NCBI RefSeq assembly: GCF_000182565.1
Contig: NW_015971541.1
Coordinates: 520,067-584,066 of the forward strand
Source of the DNA: Spizellomyces punctatus DAOM BR117
Taxonomy: Eukaryota > Chytridiomycota > Chytridiomycetes > Spizellomycetales > Spizellomycetaceae
Length of the DNA stretch: 64,000 nt
Reading direction: 5' to 3'
Every line of letters starts with the position of its first letter. Within the stretch, counting starts at the first letter, position 1. A program made the position numbers and the translations under genes. Below are positions 11,796 to 21,406 of this stretch, piece by piece. The notes beneath the pieces are model-generated. The model saw nothing but the letters and a program-made list of their open reading frames with translations, was not told the DNA's origin and ran no database searches.

Positions 11796-14072
11796 TTACA
11801 GTCGCTCCTGTGCTTCTCGGTCATCCAGAAACGGATGTTTAACGGCCTCCTCTGAGGTTATTCGCTGTTCCGGGTTTAAGGTTAGCAACTTCCGCAATAG
11901 GTCAAATCCCTCTGGCGGGATTTCCATTGCTCGCTTGCTGTGAAGCTTCCAACACATGTCTTCAAAGGACATGGCTTGACCAACCGAAGGAATGTTCGTT
12001 TCAAAGCGCCGTTCTGTGCAGAAATTGTTAAGCCCTACCGCTCTGCTGACAGTTCGCAAGATGCAACGTACTGAAGTAAGTCGCGACTTCTTTCAACGCA
12101 ACTTTGCCAAATATGTGTGCTATCTCCAGTAGCGCCTCCTGGTCTTCATTGGATTGGAAAAAAGGGAAATGGCCCGTAAATATACAGAGGAGTATGACGC
12201 CTGCAGACCACATATCAATGGCTGTTGTAGCCACAGATAATTTTTCGTCAGGACTGAGTCATTTTGCAGAAAAACTATACCACTCGTATGATCTTACCAC
12301 ATGTTTGATTGACGACCTTGAACAAAACCTCCGGAGCTCTAAATCCTCTTGTGCCCGCACGGTTTGCCCGCACACTTGGGCTGCCGCGGTTTTCAAAGTG
12401 TCGTCAATCACCATCATATAAACTTCAGTAAATGAATAGCTCATATCATACCCACCGTGGATCGTTTACAATGTACCCGAGTGGTCGACTGCCTCTCGAT
12501 CTGGGGACGACTGGCTTATCCTTGGTCGCTCCATCATTCTTACCCTTCGCGCGCGTCTCTTCTTTCTGAATGCCGTCCATGAACATCTTAAGAGCAGATG
12601 CTGCAGCAGCCTCTCTGGTAACATACCTGCGCTAGTCCGAAATCTACTAGAACCCCAGTGCCAAGCTTTGGGTGATACAGGAAATTACTGGGCTTCACGT
12701 CGCGGTGAATGATTTTATGTTTATGAACGTGTTCCAACGCTCGTAATAAACAGCGCATGTAGTCTCGGATTTGATCCATGGTCATCGTCAAATAGTAATC
12801 CTGAAATATGAGTAACTCAAACTCAGAAGAGTGTATTATTTAGCATAGAAACAGCAAGAACTCACGCGAAAATCAAGATGACGAAAGTAAGGCAGACTGA
12901 ATTGGAAATTAACATCGCACAAACAGATGCTGCCCTAAAGGAATGCTGGCACTCACACGGCGACCACCTAATATACCATCATGCATGCTCGTCAGTATTT
13001 GAATTATCTTGCTCGGAACAATATTCATACCTGGTCTTCATGCCTCATCGCCGTGATGATCGGAACTATATTCGGATGTCCACTATGAACAGCAATCAGC
13101 AACAGGCCTGAGGGAATCCACATGACGAGTGCTTGCACCGACCTCAGGATATGCAAGATCTTAATTTCGTTAAAAATTCGCTGAGGGCTGCTTGTCACAT
13201 AAATCCGCTTCAGGGCGACGGCAGGTACTCTTCGTCTCTGCTGTTTTGTATCGCCGTCATCGTCTTCGGAATCCGCCAAAGCTTGATACGTCGCCCATCG
13301 ACTATTATCGTACGCACAATGTTGCAAGTCAAGGGCTTTATACACAGAGCTAAACGTTCCTATGGTCAAGACATATGATTTTAAGTTGGCAGCTACCTTG
13401 GGAGGTATTCTGGCCGTCTCGCAAACCTTCTCCAATTTTATTAACTAGCCGATAATTCTCCCACAGCTTGGGGAAGACGCGATAGAAGTCCTCCATCTCT
13501 TCCTTAGTTTCTTGATCGATGGCGTTGTAATGTGGGCTTTGCGACTGAAGTCTCGTCTTCTTGGTTGTTGGGGCTTCAGCGAGGTACGAGCGGCGTTTTG
13601 CGACAGTTCCCTTTGGAGGATCTGGCAATGTCCCTGTGCCGGATTCGCCTCGCGCTCCCTGCGTGCTATCTTCTACCGCTGGTTCAGTCTCCTGTTCGGT
13701 ACCGTCTTCCATTGGGCTATCGTCTTGAACCGTTGTTGTCTCGCCCGGGTCGTCCTTCACTTCACCATCATCATCTACGGTTATGGCTTGGGAGGACTCC
13801 TCTCCAGAAACATCTTCCGTCTCAATTCTCTCAGTATGCACCGCTCCCATCTCAGCGTCACCCAGACTTTCCGTGCTGGCATCCTGCACAGAGCTAAGAG
13901 AACTCAATTCGGAGCTGGTCAGACTTTGCTTCCTTGGAGGTGAAGCTTCAGATTCACTTCCAGGGTCATACACCTGGTCGAGACATATTCCTGGATTCGC
14001 GCGACGATGTTGCTGTATGGGGGGCGCGGCCTTGTCTGGGGAGCCGCTGTGGACAGAGTAGATGGTCGCCAT
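11796..14072 (-). CDS. CDC7: Cdc7/Hsk1-type DDK kinase catalytic subunit, 577 aa
   Basis: Exons 13427-14072, 13143-13359, 13031-13082, 12866-12934, 12627-12800, 12456-12565, 12298-12374, 12072-12221 and 11796-12034. An acidic, Ser-rich N-terminal region of about 190 residues leads into the kinase domain: glycine loop IGEGTFSSV, Lys in VALKRIY, HRDVKPSNF, VDFGLAQ, and RANRAGTRGFRAPEV after a kinase insert, then AIDMWSAGV. The insert between DFG and APE and the RAGTRGFRAPEV motif are diagnostic of Cdc7, which with Dbf4 phosphorylates MCM to fire replication origins. Two junctions are less certain. Exon 4 adds about ten residues before LPYFRHLDFR. The last intron (12035-12071) would be only 37 nt, although the frame requires it. 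Confidence 0.9.
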
Positions 14073-14215
14073 GAGAAGCGGCGGGGACGGGAAGAAGCGC
14101 GCGTTCGGACTTCGGACAGCATCTACTGACTAACCAATCATGAGTCATGCAATCTAACCATAAACGTCTTTTATGAATGGCAATAGAGCTATATCACAGA
14201 TAGCTTTGGCTGCCT

Positions 14216-14924
14216 TTATTTTCTATCTTCAACCATGATAATATGATAACCAAACTGGGTTTTGACTGGAGGGTCTGTGTAAATGGGGCTGCCAACTGTG
14301 CTCGGCTGAAGGGCAAACGCAGCGTCTTGGAAAGCTCCAACCATTGAGCCTGATCGGAAGTCAATGAGGTTCCATTACGTTGGAAAGAAAACTCTAATCG
14401 TTGCCACACGTACCTCTCACCATCCATCCCAGTGAGCCGCCTTGTTTTGCTTTGTCTTCAGAGTATTGCTCCGCAACCTATCCAATTCTGTCAGCTTGGT
14501 CCATGTTCTGCAGGTATCTTGATATGGCAAGAACCTTATCGAAAGGCTGCTTCTCTTTTAATTTCGCCATCGCTTCCATGCACTTTGAGAAACCACGAAA
14601 GTCAGTGCCGGGTAACCTCAAAAATCCACAGCACAAATGGTACCTTTCCGTGTTTTTCACACAGTATATGCCGTACCTATGATGTTCACAATCACATATA
14701 AGGTTTCACTGTGTTACTACAATGGAGCTCCATCATGTTCAAAGTACTTTTATTGAGTTGGCTGCTTTTAGCTTTGTTGGCTTTGACGATCCACTATCGT
14801 CTGCGTCCGTATGTTAAAAGTGCTTAGAGGTGACGAACATAAAGACGCCAGGGCTTTGATTACCGTCGCCTGCTCCCCCCTTTCCCTTGGCGCCCTTGCC
14901 CCCCGCTGCTGGTTTCTTGGGCAT
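14216..14924 (-). CDS. PIN4: Parvulin-type peptidyl-prolyl isomerase PIN4/Par14, 118 aa
   Basis: Exons 14847-14924, 14644-14676, 14535-14582, 14414-14477 and 14216-14349. The product has a short basic Gly/Lys N-terminal tail, then the rotamase domain: [52 protein letters not shown]. These match the Par14/PIN4 subfamily, which lacks a WW domain and has the basic tail instead. Family members act in ribosome biogenesis and chromatin. The sequence is broken into five small exons, so no single reading frame reveals it. The end of exon 1 (the GGC before 14846) is the least certain boundary, since the donor there is weak. Divergent from the enoyl-CoA isomerase gene. Confidence 0.88.
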
Positions 14925-15108
14925 GACCTTTATACTCGTCTTGAATGATCTGCAATCGAGATTTGCAACGACTCGCTTTCACCGTGATCTGATCACGTGC
15001 TGGCCTGGCGATCGGACTGACTCAGCTGCTTACCAGCTTGGACGGCTAATCCCAATCCCGTCGTGTTCCAACCTCGTTCACCATCTTTAAGATAATTGCA
15101 ACCTAATC
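14925..15108. promoter_or_regulatory. Divergent promoter PIN4 / ECI with CACGTG box
   Basis: 184 bp between start codons. A palindromic CACGTG lies at 14994-14999, inside TGATCACGTG. It is a candidate bHLH or Cbf1-type site; function is inferred. Confidence 0.45.
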
Positions 15109-16391
15109 ATGTCATATCAAGATTTGGAAGTGCGTGTGGAGGGAGGCATTGGTACAATTACATTGTCTAGGGAGGAGGTAGGTCCCGCAAGTACATCATC
15201 CCACCGCGAAACGATCGATTAAGCACGTTAAAATCCCGTTAGAAATTCAACAGTTTCAGGCAAGGAACTTACTCAGCATTGCAGCAAGCATTGCAAGACT
15301 TGGCGGAGCGAGATGATGTCAGTATAACGGTGCTGACTGGAAAGGGCAAGTTCTTCAGTAGGTGAGCGGCCTGTGCCCTTTTTCTGGTATTTGATATTGT
15401 CCAATGGCTCAACCAGCAAACGTCGGTATCCAGTGGTGCAGACTTCACAGAGGAAAGGGAAGCTCCAAAATCCAAACATGAAGCTTGGGTCAAGTTTAGA
15501 ACTGTCCTCGAATTTGCTACCGCGGCAGTCACACGGGCGGTAATTGACCACCCAAAGCCATTGGTAGTGCTGTTGAATGGTGACTATCTATTACAAGGCT
15601 GCCACATTGTGACACACTTACAGATTGTTCTACTTGTTACCAGGGCCGGTGATTGGATATCCCGCTGGCGTCATTGCGAATGCGGATATCATCTATGCTG
15701 CCGAGTCTGCATACCTTTCTTGCCCATTCTCCTCCCTTGGACTTTGCGCGGAAGGTGTGTATCTGTGAAAGACCTGGTTTACACTGGTTTATCTTAGCGT
15801 TTCGGAGTTCTAAAAGTAGCATGACGTCATTATAGGAAACTCATCGTTGGCGTTCGTGCAAAGAATGGGGCTGGGCCCGGCGCAGGAAGCACTGGTAGGC
15901 AGGCAGATACCCGAATTCTCAGCCAAAAGGAAGGCTTACGATTCGCATTATTTAGCTGTTTGGCAAACGCTTCACTGCACGGGAGCTAGAGAAAGTCGGG
16001 TTTGTCAAGTACGTTGGCCTTTCATCGTCATTGCCCGTTGAGCTCCAGGTGTTGATATTCGCTTCCCGCTGTAGCCGAGTGTTCAGCAATGAGGAGTTCG
16101 CTTCCGAAACGACTAAATTACTACAAGGAGCAGTGAAGACATGCCACCCAACTTCCATGCTAGTGACAAAACGGCTCATTCGATCTGCTTTCAAGGACCA
16201 ACAATATAAGACCCTCATGCATGAAACAGATGCCCTTACAGAACGGTATATGTCTGGTGACCCCGCGATAGCATTCAAGAAGCTGATGGAGCGTAATGGT
16301 AAGCGACACTCGAATATACGCCGTGCGCACCATTTGATCCTTTTCCCGTCAATCCTATTTAGCTGCTAAATCTCGTGGTAGCAAGCTCTAA
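15109..16391 (+). CDS. ECI1: Peroxisomal delta3,delta2-enoyl-CoA isomerase (crotonase family), 269 aa
   Basis: Exons 15109-15177, 15243-15361, 15434-15579, 15644-15754, 15836-15894, 15956-16008, 16075-16298 and 16363-16391. The crotonase fold is visible: an oxyanion-hole segment around GADFTEER, GPVIGYPAGVIANADIIYA, and the C-terminal helices FGKRFTARELEKVGFVNRVF. The last 29-nt exon supplies the ending AAKSRGSKL, a canonical PTS1 peroxisomal signal. Length and the ARELEKVGFVN segment fit enoyl-CoA isomerase, which shifts the double bond of unsaturated fatty acyl-CoA during peroxisomal beta-oxidation. A related enoyl-CoA hydratase activity is possible. All eight exons join in phase. Confidence 0.88.
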
Positions 16392-16709
16392 TTTCGGTAT
16401 TGAGCAGTACCTCCCTTAGCGCTGTAAAGCTATAAATAAACTCATTCAGTTTTGACTTCCAAAATGCGTAAGAATTGTTTCAAAATCATCTCAATTTACA
16501 TATGTACAAAAGAAGGCCATGCTCAATTTTCTGCATAATAATTGCTCAAGTCGCCAATGTTCTCCACATCGCTAAAGACAAAACGGACCCGCATTGGACC
16601 GACTTTGATCCTTTAGAGAAAGCAAAAGGAATTTCTCATGGCAAGCATCCGCCTATCACATCCCGAGTTTATATGTGATGTCTACAGCATACTCTTCTCT
16701 CAAAGATTG
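16392..16709. other. Convergent 3' spacer between ECI and the H4 variant
   Basis: 318 bp between two converging stop codons, AT-rich. A 67-codon open frame at 16475-16678 (+) has no recognisable motif and no good splice partner. I see no RNA gene. Confidence 0.4.
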
Positions 16710-17275
16710 CTACTGATCGAACCCGTACAAAGTACGGCCTTGCCTGTATTGAGATATGTCAAAGCAGAACCAAACACAAAAAGAATATGAGTTATACCTT
16801 TTGAGGGCATACACCACGTCCATGGCGTTGACAGTCTTTGCACGGCGGTGCTCCGTATATGCAATAGAATCTGATGTCGTCATGTTAATGATAGCCAACC
16901 CGCATACTCTTACGAGGCCCAAGCCCGTACCTTTAAGAACGCCGGTAAGAAATTTCTTAAGAACGATGCGGACCTCTGTTTTTATGGCAAGCTGATTAGC
17001 CAAGTTCATTTCGCACAGGACGGCGTGCGGGCCATTATCTCACCTTCATAAATGGTCAGCGACATTCTCTTCACACCACCTCTTCGTGCAAGCCGTCTGA
17101 TCGCCGGTTTTGTAATTCCTTTCAAATTATCTCTGAGGACCAGTCTATGCCGCTTCGGTGTGCCATAATTTGACAAGTTGATGCCAGACGGTCCCTTTCG
17201 TTTTATACCCTTTCCTTTGCCTTTACCGCCAATACCAACACCCAAACCCTTTCCTCCTGCACCTCGTCCACTCAT
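16710..17275 (-). CDS. Divergent histone H4 variant with expanded N-terminal tail, 127 aa, 4 exons
   Basis: Exons 17044-17275, 16931-16975, 16798-16870 and 16710-16743, all joined in frame. The core is plainly H4: [41 protein letters not shown]. It departs from the near-invariant family in many places. The tail begins [11 protein letters not shown], so the K5 position is Ala. About 24 extra Gly/Lys-rich residues precede KRHRLVLRD, so the K20 position is Leu. The usual [24 protein letters not shown] segment reads [24 protein letters not shown], and the protein ends GFDQ. The DNA-contacting helix with [15 protein letters not shown] is kept, so it may still enter nucleosomes. It could be a specialised variant (for example germ-line, spore or centromere) or an early-decaying copy; intact splicing and frame argue against a pseudogene. 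No H2A, H2B or H3 gene lies nearby. Confidence 0.85.
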
Positions 17276-17718
17276 GATGTGACGATGGGAATGTGCTTCT
17301 GGAATGCGCAAGCTTTTGACAGGAAGGCTGTCAAGGACCCATCCATATTACGTAAACATCAAGTGATCTGTCGCCGAATGACTCACAACATCCCAACATC
17401 CGCTCGACAGGCGAACCCTAAACCATTCTGATAGCAGGGAATAACGTCAGTCAAGCTGAAGCAGCTCCCAGTCGATGAGAAAAGTGTCATCTGTCACTTG
17501 TAGCTTGTGTGTTTGCTGGATGCCTATCTGCCCGTGCATGGGTTGACATACTGAGACTGCTTAAATTACGGGTCCCAACCATGCACTCTTTTCGATCATA
17601 TCACTACGAAAACCTGATTGACACCGCTGGTTAGGAAAACTGAAATACAAACCTGTCAGCAACATTCAAAATCAAATAATATTACACACTTTCAAAGAAA
17701 TTCTATCTAAATAGTCAG
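17276..17718. promoter_or_regulatory. Upstream region of the H4 variant
   Basis: 443 bp between the H4-variant start and the HOM3 stop on the same strand. It must hold the variant's promoter. I see no TATA box, paired histone gene or RNA gene. Confidence 0.4.
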
Positions 17719-19566
17719 TCATGAACAAATGTCCCCTAATATGCACTCATCATGTATCGCCCTCAACGCCGTCTCTGCCCTCTCTTCTTCAATGACACAG
17801 GAAATATTTATCTCAGACGCTCCCTGCGATATCATTTCAATATTCACGTTGTGCTTCGCTAATGTCTCAAACATGAGACCCGCTATCCCGACCATATTTC
17901 GCATCTGCTTCCCTACGAGGGAGAGAATCGCCATGTTCCGAATCACATCCACCTGCGGAGAAAGACATTTCGTGTTAACTCACGTTGCATTAAAGACGTA
18001 CAGGCACTGCCCAAAGTGCTTACCGTTCCATATTTTCGTAGCTCAACCAAAGCCCGTTCCAGTTTGCTTTCCTTTACATTCGGGCTTAATGCCATGCTTA
18101 CATGAACCTCAGAGGTGGATATGAGATCGACTACAATGCCATATCGGTCGAGGGCCAGGAATATGTGAGCAAAGAAACCATGCGACACGGACTTGCGATT
18201 AGAATGGACGTTGAGGACAATGACATGATCTTTGATGGTGACAGCTGTTGGTCGTTTTTGGTCCTCCGATAAGGCCAGGCCGTTTCCATTGGGTGTTTTG
18301 CTGCCAAGGTAATCCTCTCCAAGTTTGGGTATCCGTGTGCCTCCAGGTGTGAGGCATTCAATGGACTCGGCGTGTTGAGGCGGCACCCAACCTTCTGGTA
18401 TAATTACAGTACCGTCTCCATCTGGTTTGAAGGTATTTTTGATCCTGATGGGAATGCTGGCCCGGATGACCTGTTCCATAGTGAATGGATGAATGACTTC
18501 CGAGCCATAGTACGTCAACTCAGCAGCTTCTTCTGGGGAGATGGAAGCAAGTAAAAGCGCCTTAGGCGCCTTTCGAGGGTCGGCCGTGAATATGCCGTCA
18601 ACCTCTTTCCAGATCTGCAGCTCCCGTGCAGCCACTCCAACCGCAATCAAAGCAGCGGTCAAGTCCGTATAACCTCGCCCAATGGTCGACAAGATACTTC
18701 CTGGGACAGGTCCCAGGTAGCCCGTTACAACAGGAACTGTGTTTTCCCCACAACCCTCAATGACCACTGCAAGCCGTTGTGTTAGATAATCATAAAAGGT
18801 TTGGTCGATCGCCTTTTCATCAAATTGTGCTTCAATAAGTTTTTCCAGATTCACGTAAACGGCGTCTACACCCTGACATGGACATGTTGATCAGATGGTC
18901 AGAGCCATGAAAGCGAAACGTAGACAGCGAATATTTTCAGTTACAAACCTGGCTTTGCAACAAGGCGGCAAAGATACGTGCTGACAGTTTCTCGCCTGTA
19001 CTGATCATGACATCTCTGGACCGTGGAGATATTTCATCGATCACTTCGGCGGCCGCCATAAACGATCGCAAGCGAGAACATTCGGCCTTTACATCTCGCT
19101 CCGCCTCAGCCCGTGCGGGACCTTCAGCGACCGCATTTTCTATTGTTTTCAGATGCCCCTCTTCGATGATGTTCACAATATCGAGGTATCGTTGTGAATT
19201 CGGCTTTAGCACCTCCTTTGCTGCCTCGAGGAGTCTATCCAAAGGTACATTACAGTGAGATATGCGACCAACATACGTGAATCCACCAGGACTTATTACC
19301 GGCTAGTGGTTCCCTCAGCCTTTTTGTGGCTGCTCATGGCAGAGAGAACGACAATGACACGGTTTGATTTGAGGTTGGACCTGCACGCAAAAGTGTTTGA
19401 GACAACGCATCATCAATACCACAGAGAAACCAGGAGTAGGGAAAGTAGGGAAAGTAGGGATCCGCACATACTTTACAATCTCCGCCACTTCCAGCATGCG
19501 CTCGGCACTTCCGACGCTGGTTCCCCCATACTTTTGAACAACTATCGGGAGCGCAGGTTTCGCCAT
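17719..19566 (-). CDS. HOM3: Aspartate kinase, 514 aa
   Basis: Exons 19472-19566, 19300-19380, 18949-19234, 18024-18872 and 17719-17952. The product starts with MAKPALPIVVQKYGGTSVGS, where KYGGTSVG is the kinase substrate/ATP motif, followed by VIVVLSAMS and the catalytic domain with LGRGYTD-like and VDGIFTADPR segments (here IGRGYTDLTAA and VDGIFTADPRKAP). The C-terminal third is a pair of ACT regulatory domains (for example MISQGASEINISCVIEEE). It catalyses the first step of the aspartate pathway (aspartate to aspartyl phosphate) for threonine, methionine and homoserine synthesis; the ACT domains suggest threonine feedback, as in fungi. The start at 19566 was chosen because it directly precedes the conserved motif. 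Intron 1 holds a short tandem repeat. Confidence 0.95.
19434..19458 (+). repeat. 9-bp tandem repeat in HOM3 intron 1
   Basis: Two full copies of GAAAGTAGG (19441-19449, 19450-19458) follow a partial copy (19434-19440). They lie wholly inside the first HOM3 intron and look like a simple slippage repeat. Confidence 0.85.
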
Positions 19567-20078
19567 GATCTGCGACTGCGCCAGTGTGGGAGTTCCAATG
19601 GGTATCAAACGTAGAGCGTTCTCAAAGGCCCTTTGTCTGGTATCACGCCTTTAGGCCAATCTGCTCGCCAAACGGTAATGTCAAAAGCACAAGTGTGTCG
19701 CCTTGATATCGATTTTTTTGAGATCATCAATGGTCACACAAGATACAAATCGGTGGCACAGTCACAGCGAGGCTGTTCGCGCTCCGAACATTAGAGAAAC
19801 GCGACGGCTGGGTTCCAAAATGGACACTGATGGAAACAAGCATGCAGATCAAATCAAATGATGGCAGCGTCCGTGCAGCACAGTAGCTTATGGCACACAC
19901 GAGATGCAACAGGAAAAATCAAAAAGATGCCAGTTCGAGCCGAAATATGATCGTCTATTAAAGGACTAACAAAAGAACGACCACACATTTGCCACAGGGA
20001 TCCAATGATCCTTGCAGGAACAACGAGTTCCGCAGCCGCAGCAATAGACCAACTCTTGTGAAACATCGACACGAAAGC
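19567..20078. promoter_or_regulatory. Upstream region of HOM3 / downstream of RPS13
   Basis: 512 bp between two minus-strand genes. It must carry the HOM3 promoter and the RPS13 terminator. I see no open frame with a family motif and no structured RNA. Confidence 0.4.
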
Positions 20079-20793
20079 TTACGCAACGAGAGCAGACGCG
20101 GTGGAGGACTCGCTACAGATTGGCAAGGAAGAATCGGTAAGCATTTTGAAGACGACGATTAAGGAGCAATACAACACAACAATTGATCCCCCTCACGGGT
20201 TGCAATTGGAACATTGTAAAACCCGCATAATGTCCCGGCATGTGACACCATCTGGTGGTGACCATGTTGGAATTGACAAAACAGATATCAGATACGTACT
20301 ACTTCCAGTTGGGGGCAAGCTGGCCAGACTTCTTGTAGTAACGAGCAAGACGGTGAATACGGGACTCGATCAAGATAAGACGGAACTTGGAGTCAGCGTC
20401 CTTCCTGTTGCGCTCAAGGTGCTTGCGGACAGCAACAGCCTTCTTGATCAAGTGGTAAAGATCTTCGGGGATCTCAGGGGCGAGACCGTTGGACTTGAGA
20501 ATACGGAGAATCTTGTTACCGGTCACATTCTTGACCTGAGCAATACCGTGCTGATCCCTGTATTATAATACAAGAGTACAACTCTGTCAGTGGGAAGGCC
20601 GGAAAATGGTCAATGAGGATCTTACGAACCTGAGGATCACACCAATCTGGGAGGGAGTGAGACCCTTCTTGGCAAACTTGCCAATCATCTCAATGACTTC
20701 CTCAGGGGTGGTCTTGAGCCATGAAGGGGGAGTACGGCGGTAGGGGAGAGCCGAGGAGGCAATACCCTTTCCAGGAGCGTGCATACGACCCAT
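20079..20793 (-). CDS. RPS13: 40S ribosomal protein S13 (uS15), 151 aa
   Basis: Exons 20630-20793, 20300-20557 and 20079-20112. [80 protein letters not shown] and HRLARYYK are essentially the standard eukaryotic uS15 sequence. The frame seems to stop early just after APNWK, but a GTACGT donor at 20299 and an acceptor at 20113 add the canonical ending [11 protein letters not shown] from a 34-nt exon and give exactly the usual 151 residues. It is a structural protein of the small ribosomal subunit. Divergent from SKI3. Confidence 0.97.
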
Positions 20794-21406
20794 TTTGAAC
20801 TGCAAAACAAAAACGCGATAAGGACATGAGTCTCTTTCCTCCTGTACAAGGCCATCCTCTCCACTCTAAATACGTACTGCTGTGTCTGTGACTTGACAAG
20901 AGGGACAAGATTAGTTCGGCTCGTTCTACCGAGATTGGAGAAGAGATGCGAAGAAGAGGAAGGTCCAACTAATTCTGGGGCTGCTGCTGCTTTTCATCGC
21001 CCATTTCTTTTTTCAATTCCAACCAATCAGACAAGATCATGTGAATGCCATGCCAACCAGCGGCACAGCAAGCTTCTTCAAGTTTTGTTTACGTCAAAAG
21101 CCAATGTCTATTGAGATGTTGGAGCTCGTCGCTGGGATACGCCGCACAACACTGCGAGATCCACGCCTTTTGCTGCTCCTGAAGTTACTCTTCTCCTGCA
21201 CGTTCCATGTCTTGCGCACAATGCACTCTTGTAGGAAACATGGGTTTGGCTGGGAGTTAACAAACTGAAATGCCATCAACGCGTTCCAAGAAAATGGGAT
21301 GGCCAATGTGGCACAGCAGAATGACTCATTCAGCAGATTGGCAGTTTGTGAGCTCTCCGACATTGGAGGACTGAAGGGCCTCTCCATCTTGAAGCCAGGC
21401 AACCTA
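20794..21406. promoter_or_regulatory. Divergent promoter RPS13 / SKI3
   Basis: 613 bp between start codons. An alternative in-frame SKI3 start exists at 21299. No CACGTG or TATA box is evident; pyrimidine-rich stretches near 20830-20870 may be the RPS13 leader. Confidence 0.4.

Noticed and set aside
14734-14826. Small plus-strand frame for a hydrophobic 30-residue peptide
   Set aside because: It lies opposite a PIN4 intron, and the hydrophobic composition follows from its T-rich sequence; no start context or neighbour supports it.
16475-16678. 67-codon plus-strand frame between ECI and the H4 variant
   Set aside because: No family match and no splice links; sits in a convergent 3' spacer.
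20079-20793. RPS13 as a truncated pseudogene
   Set aside because: The early stop is removed by a consensus donor, and the missing canonical tail is found in a downstream exon.
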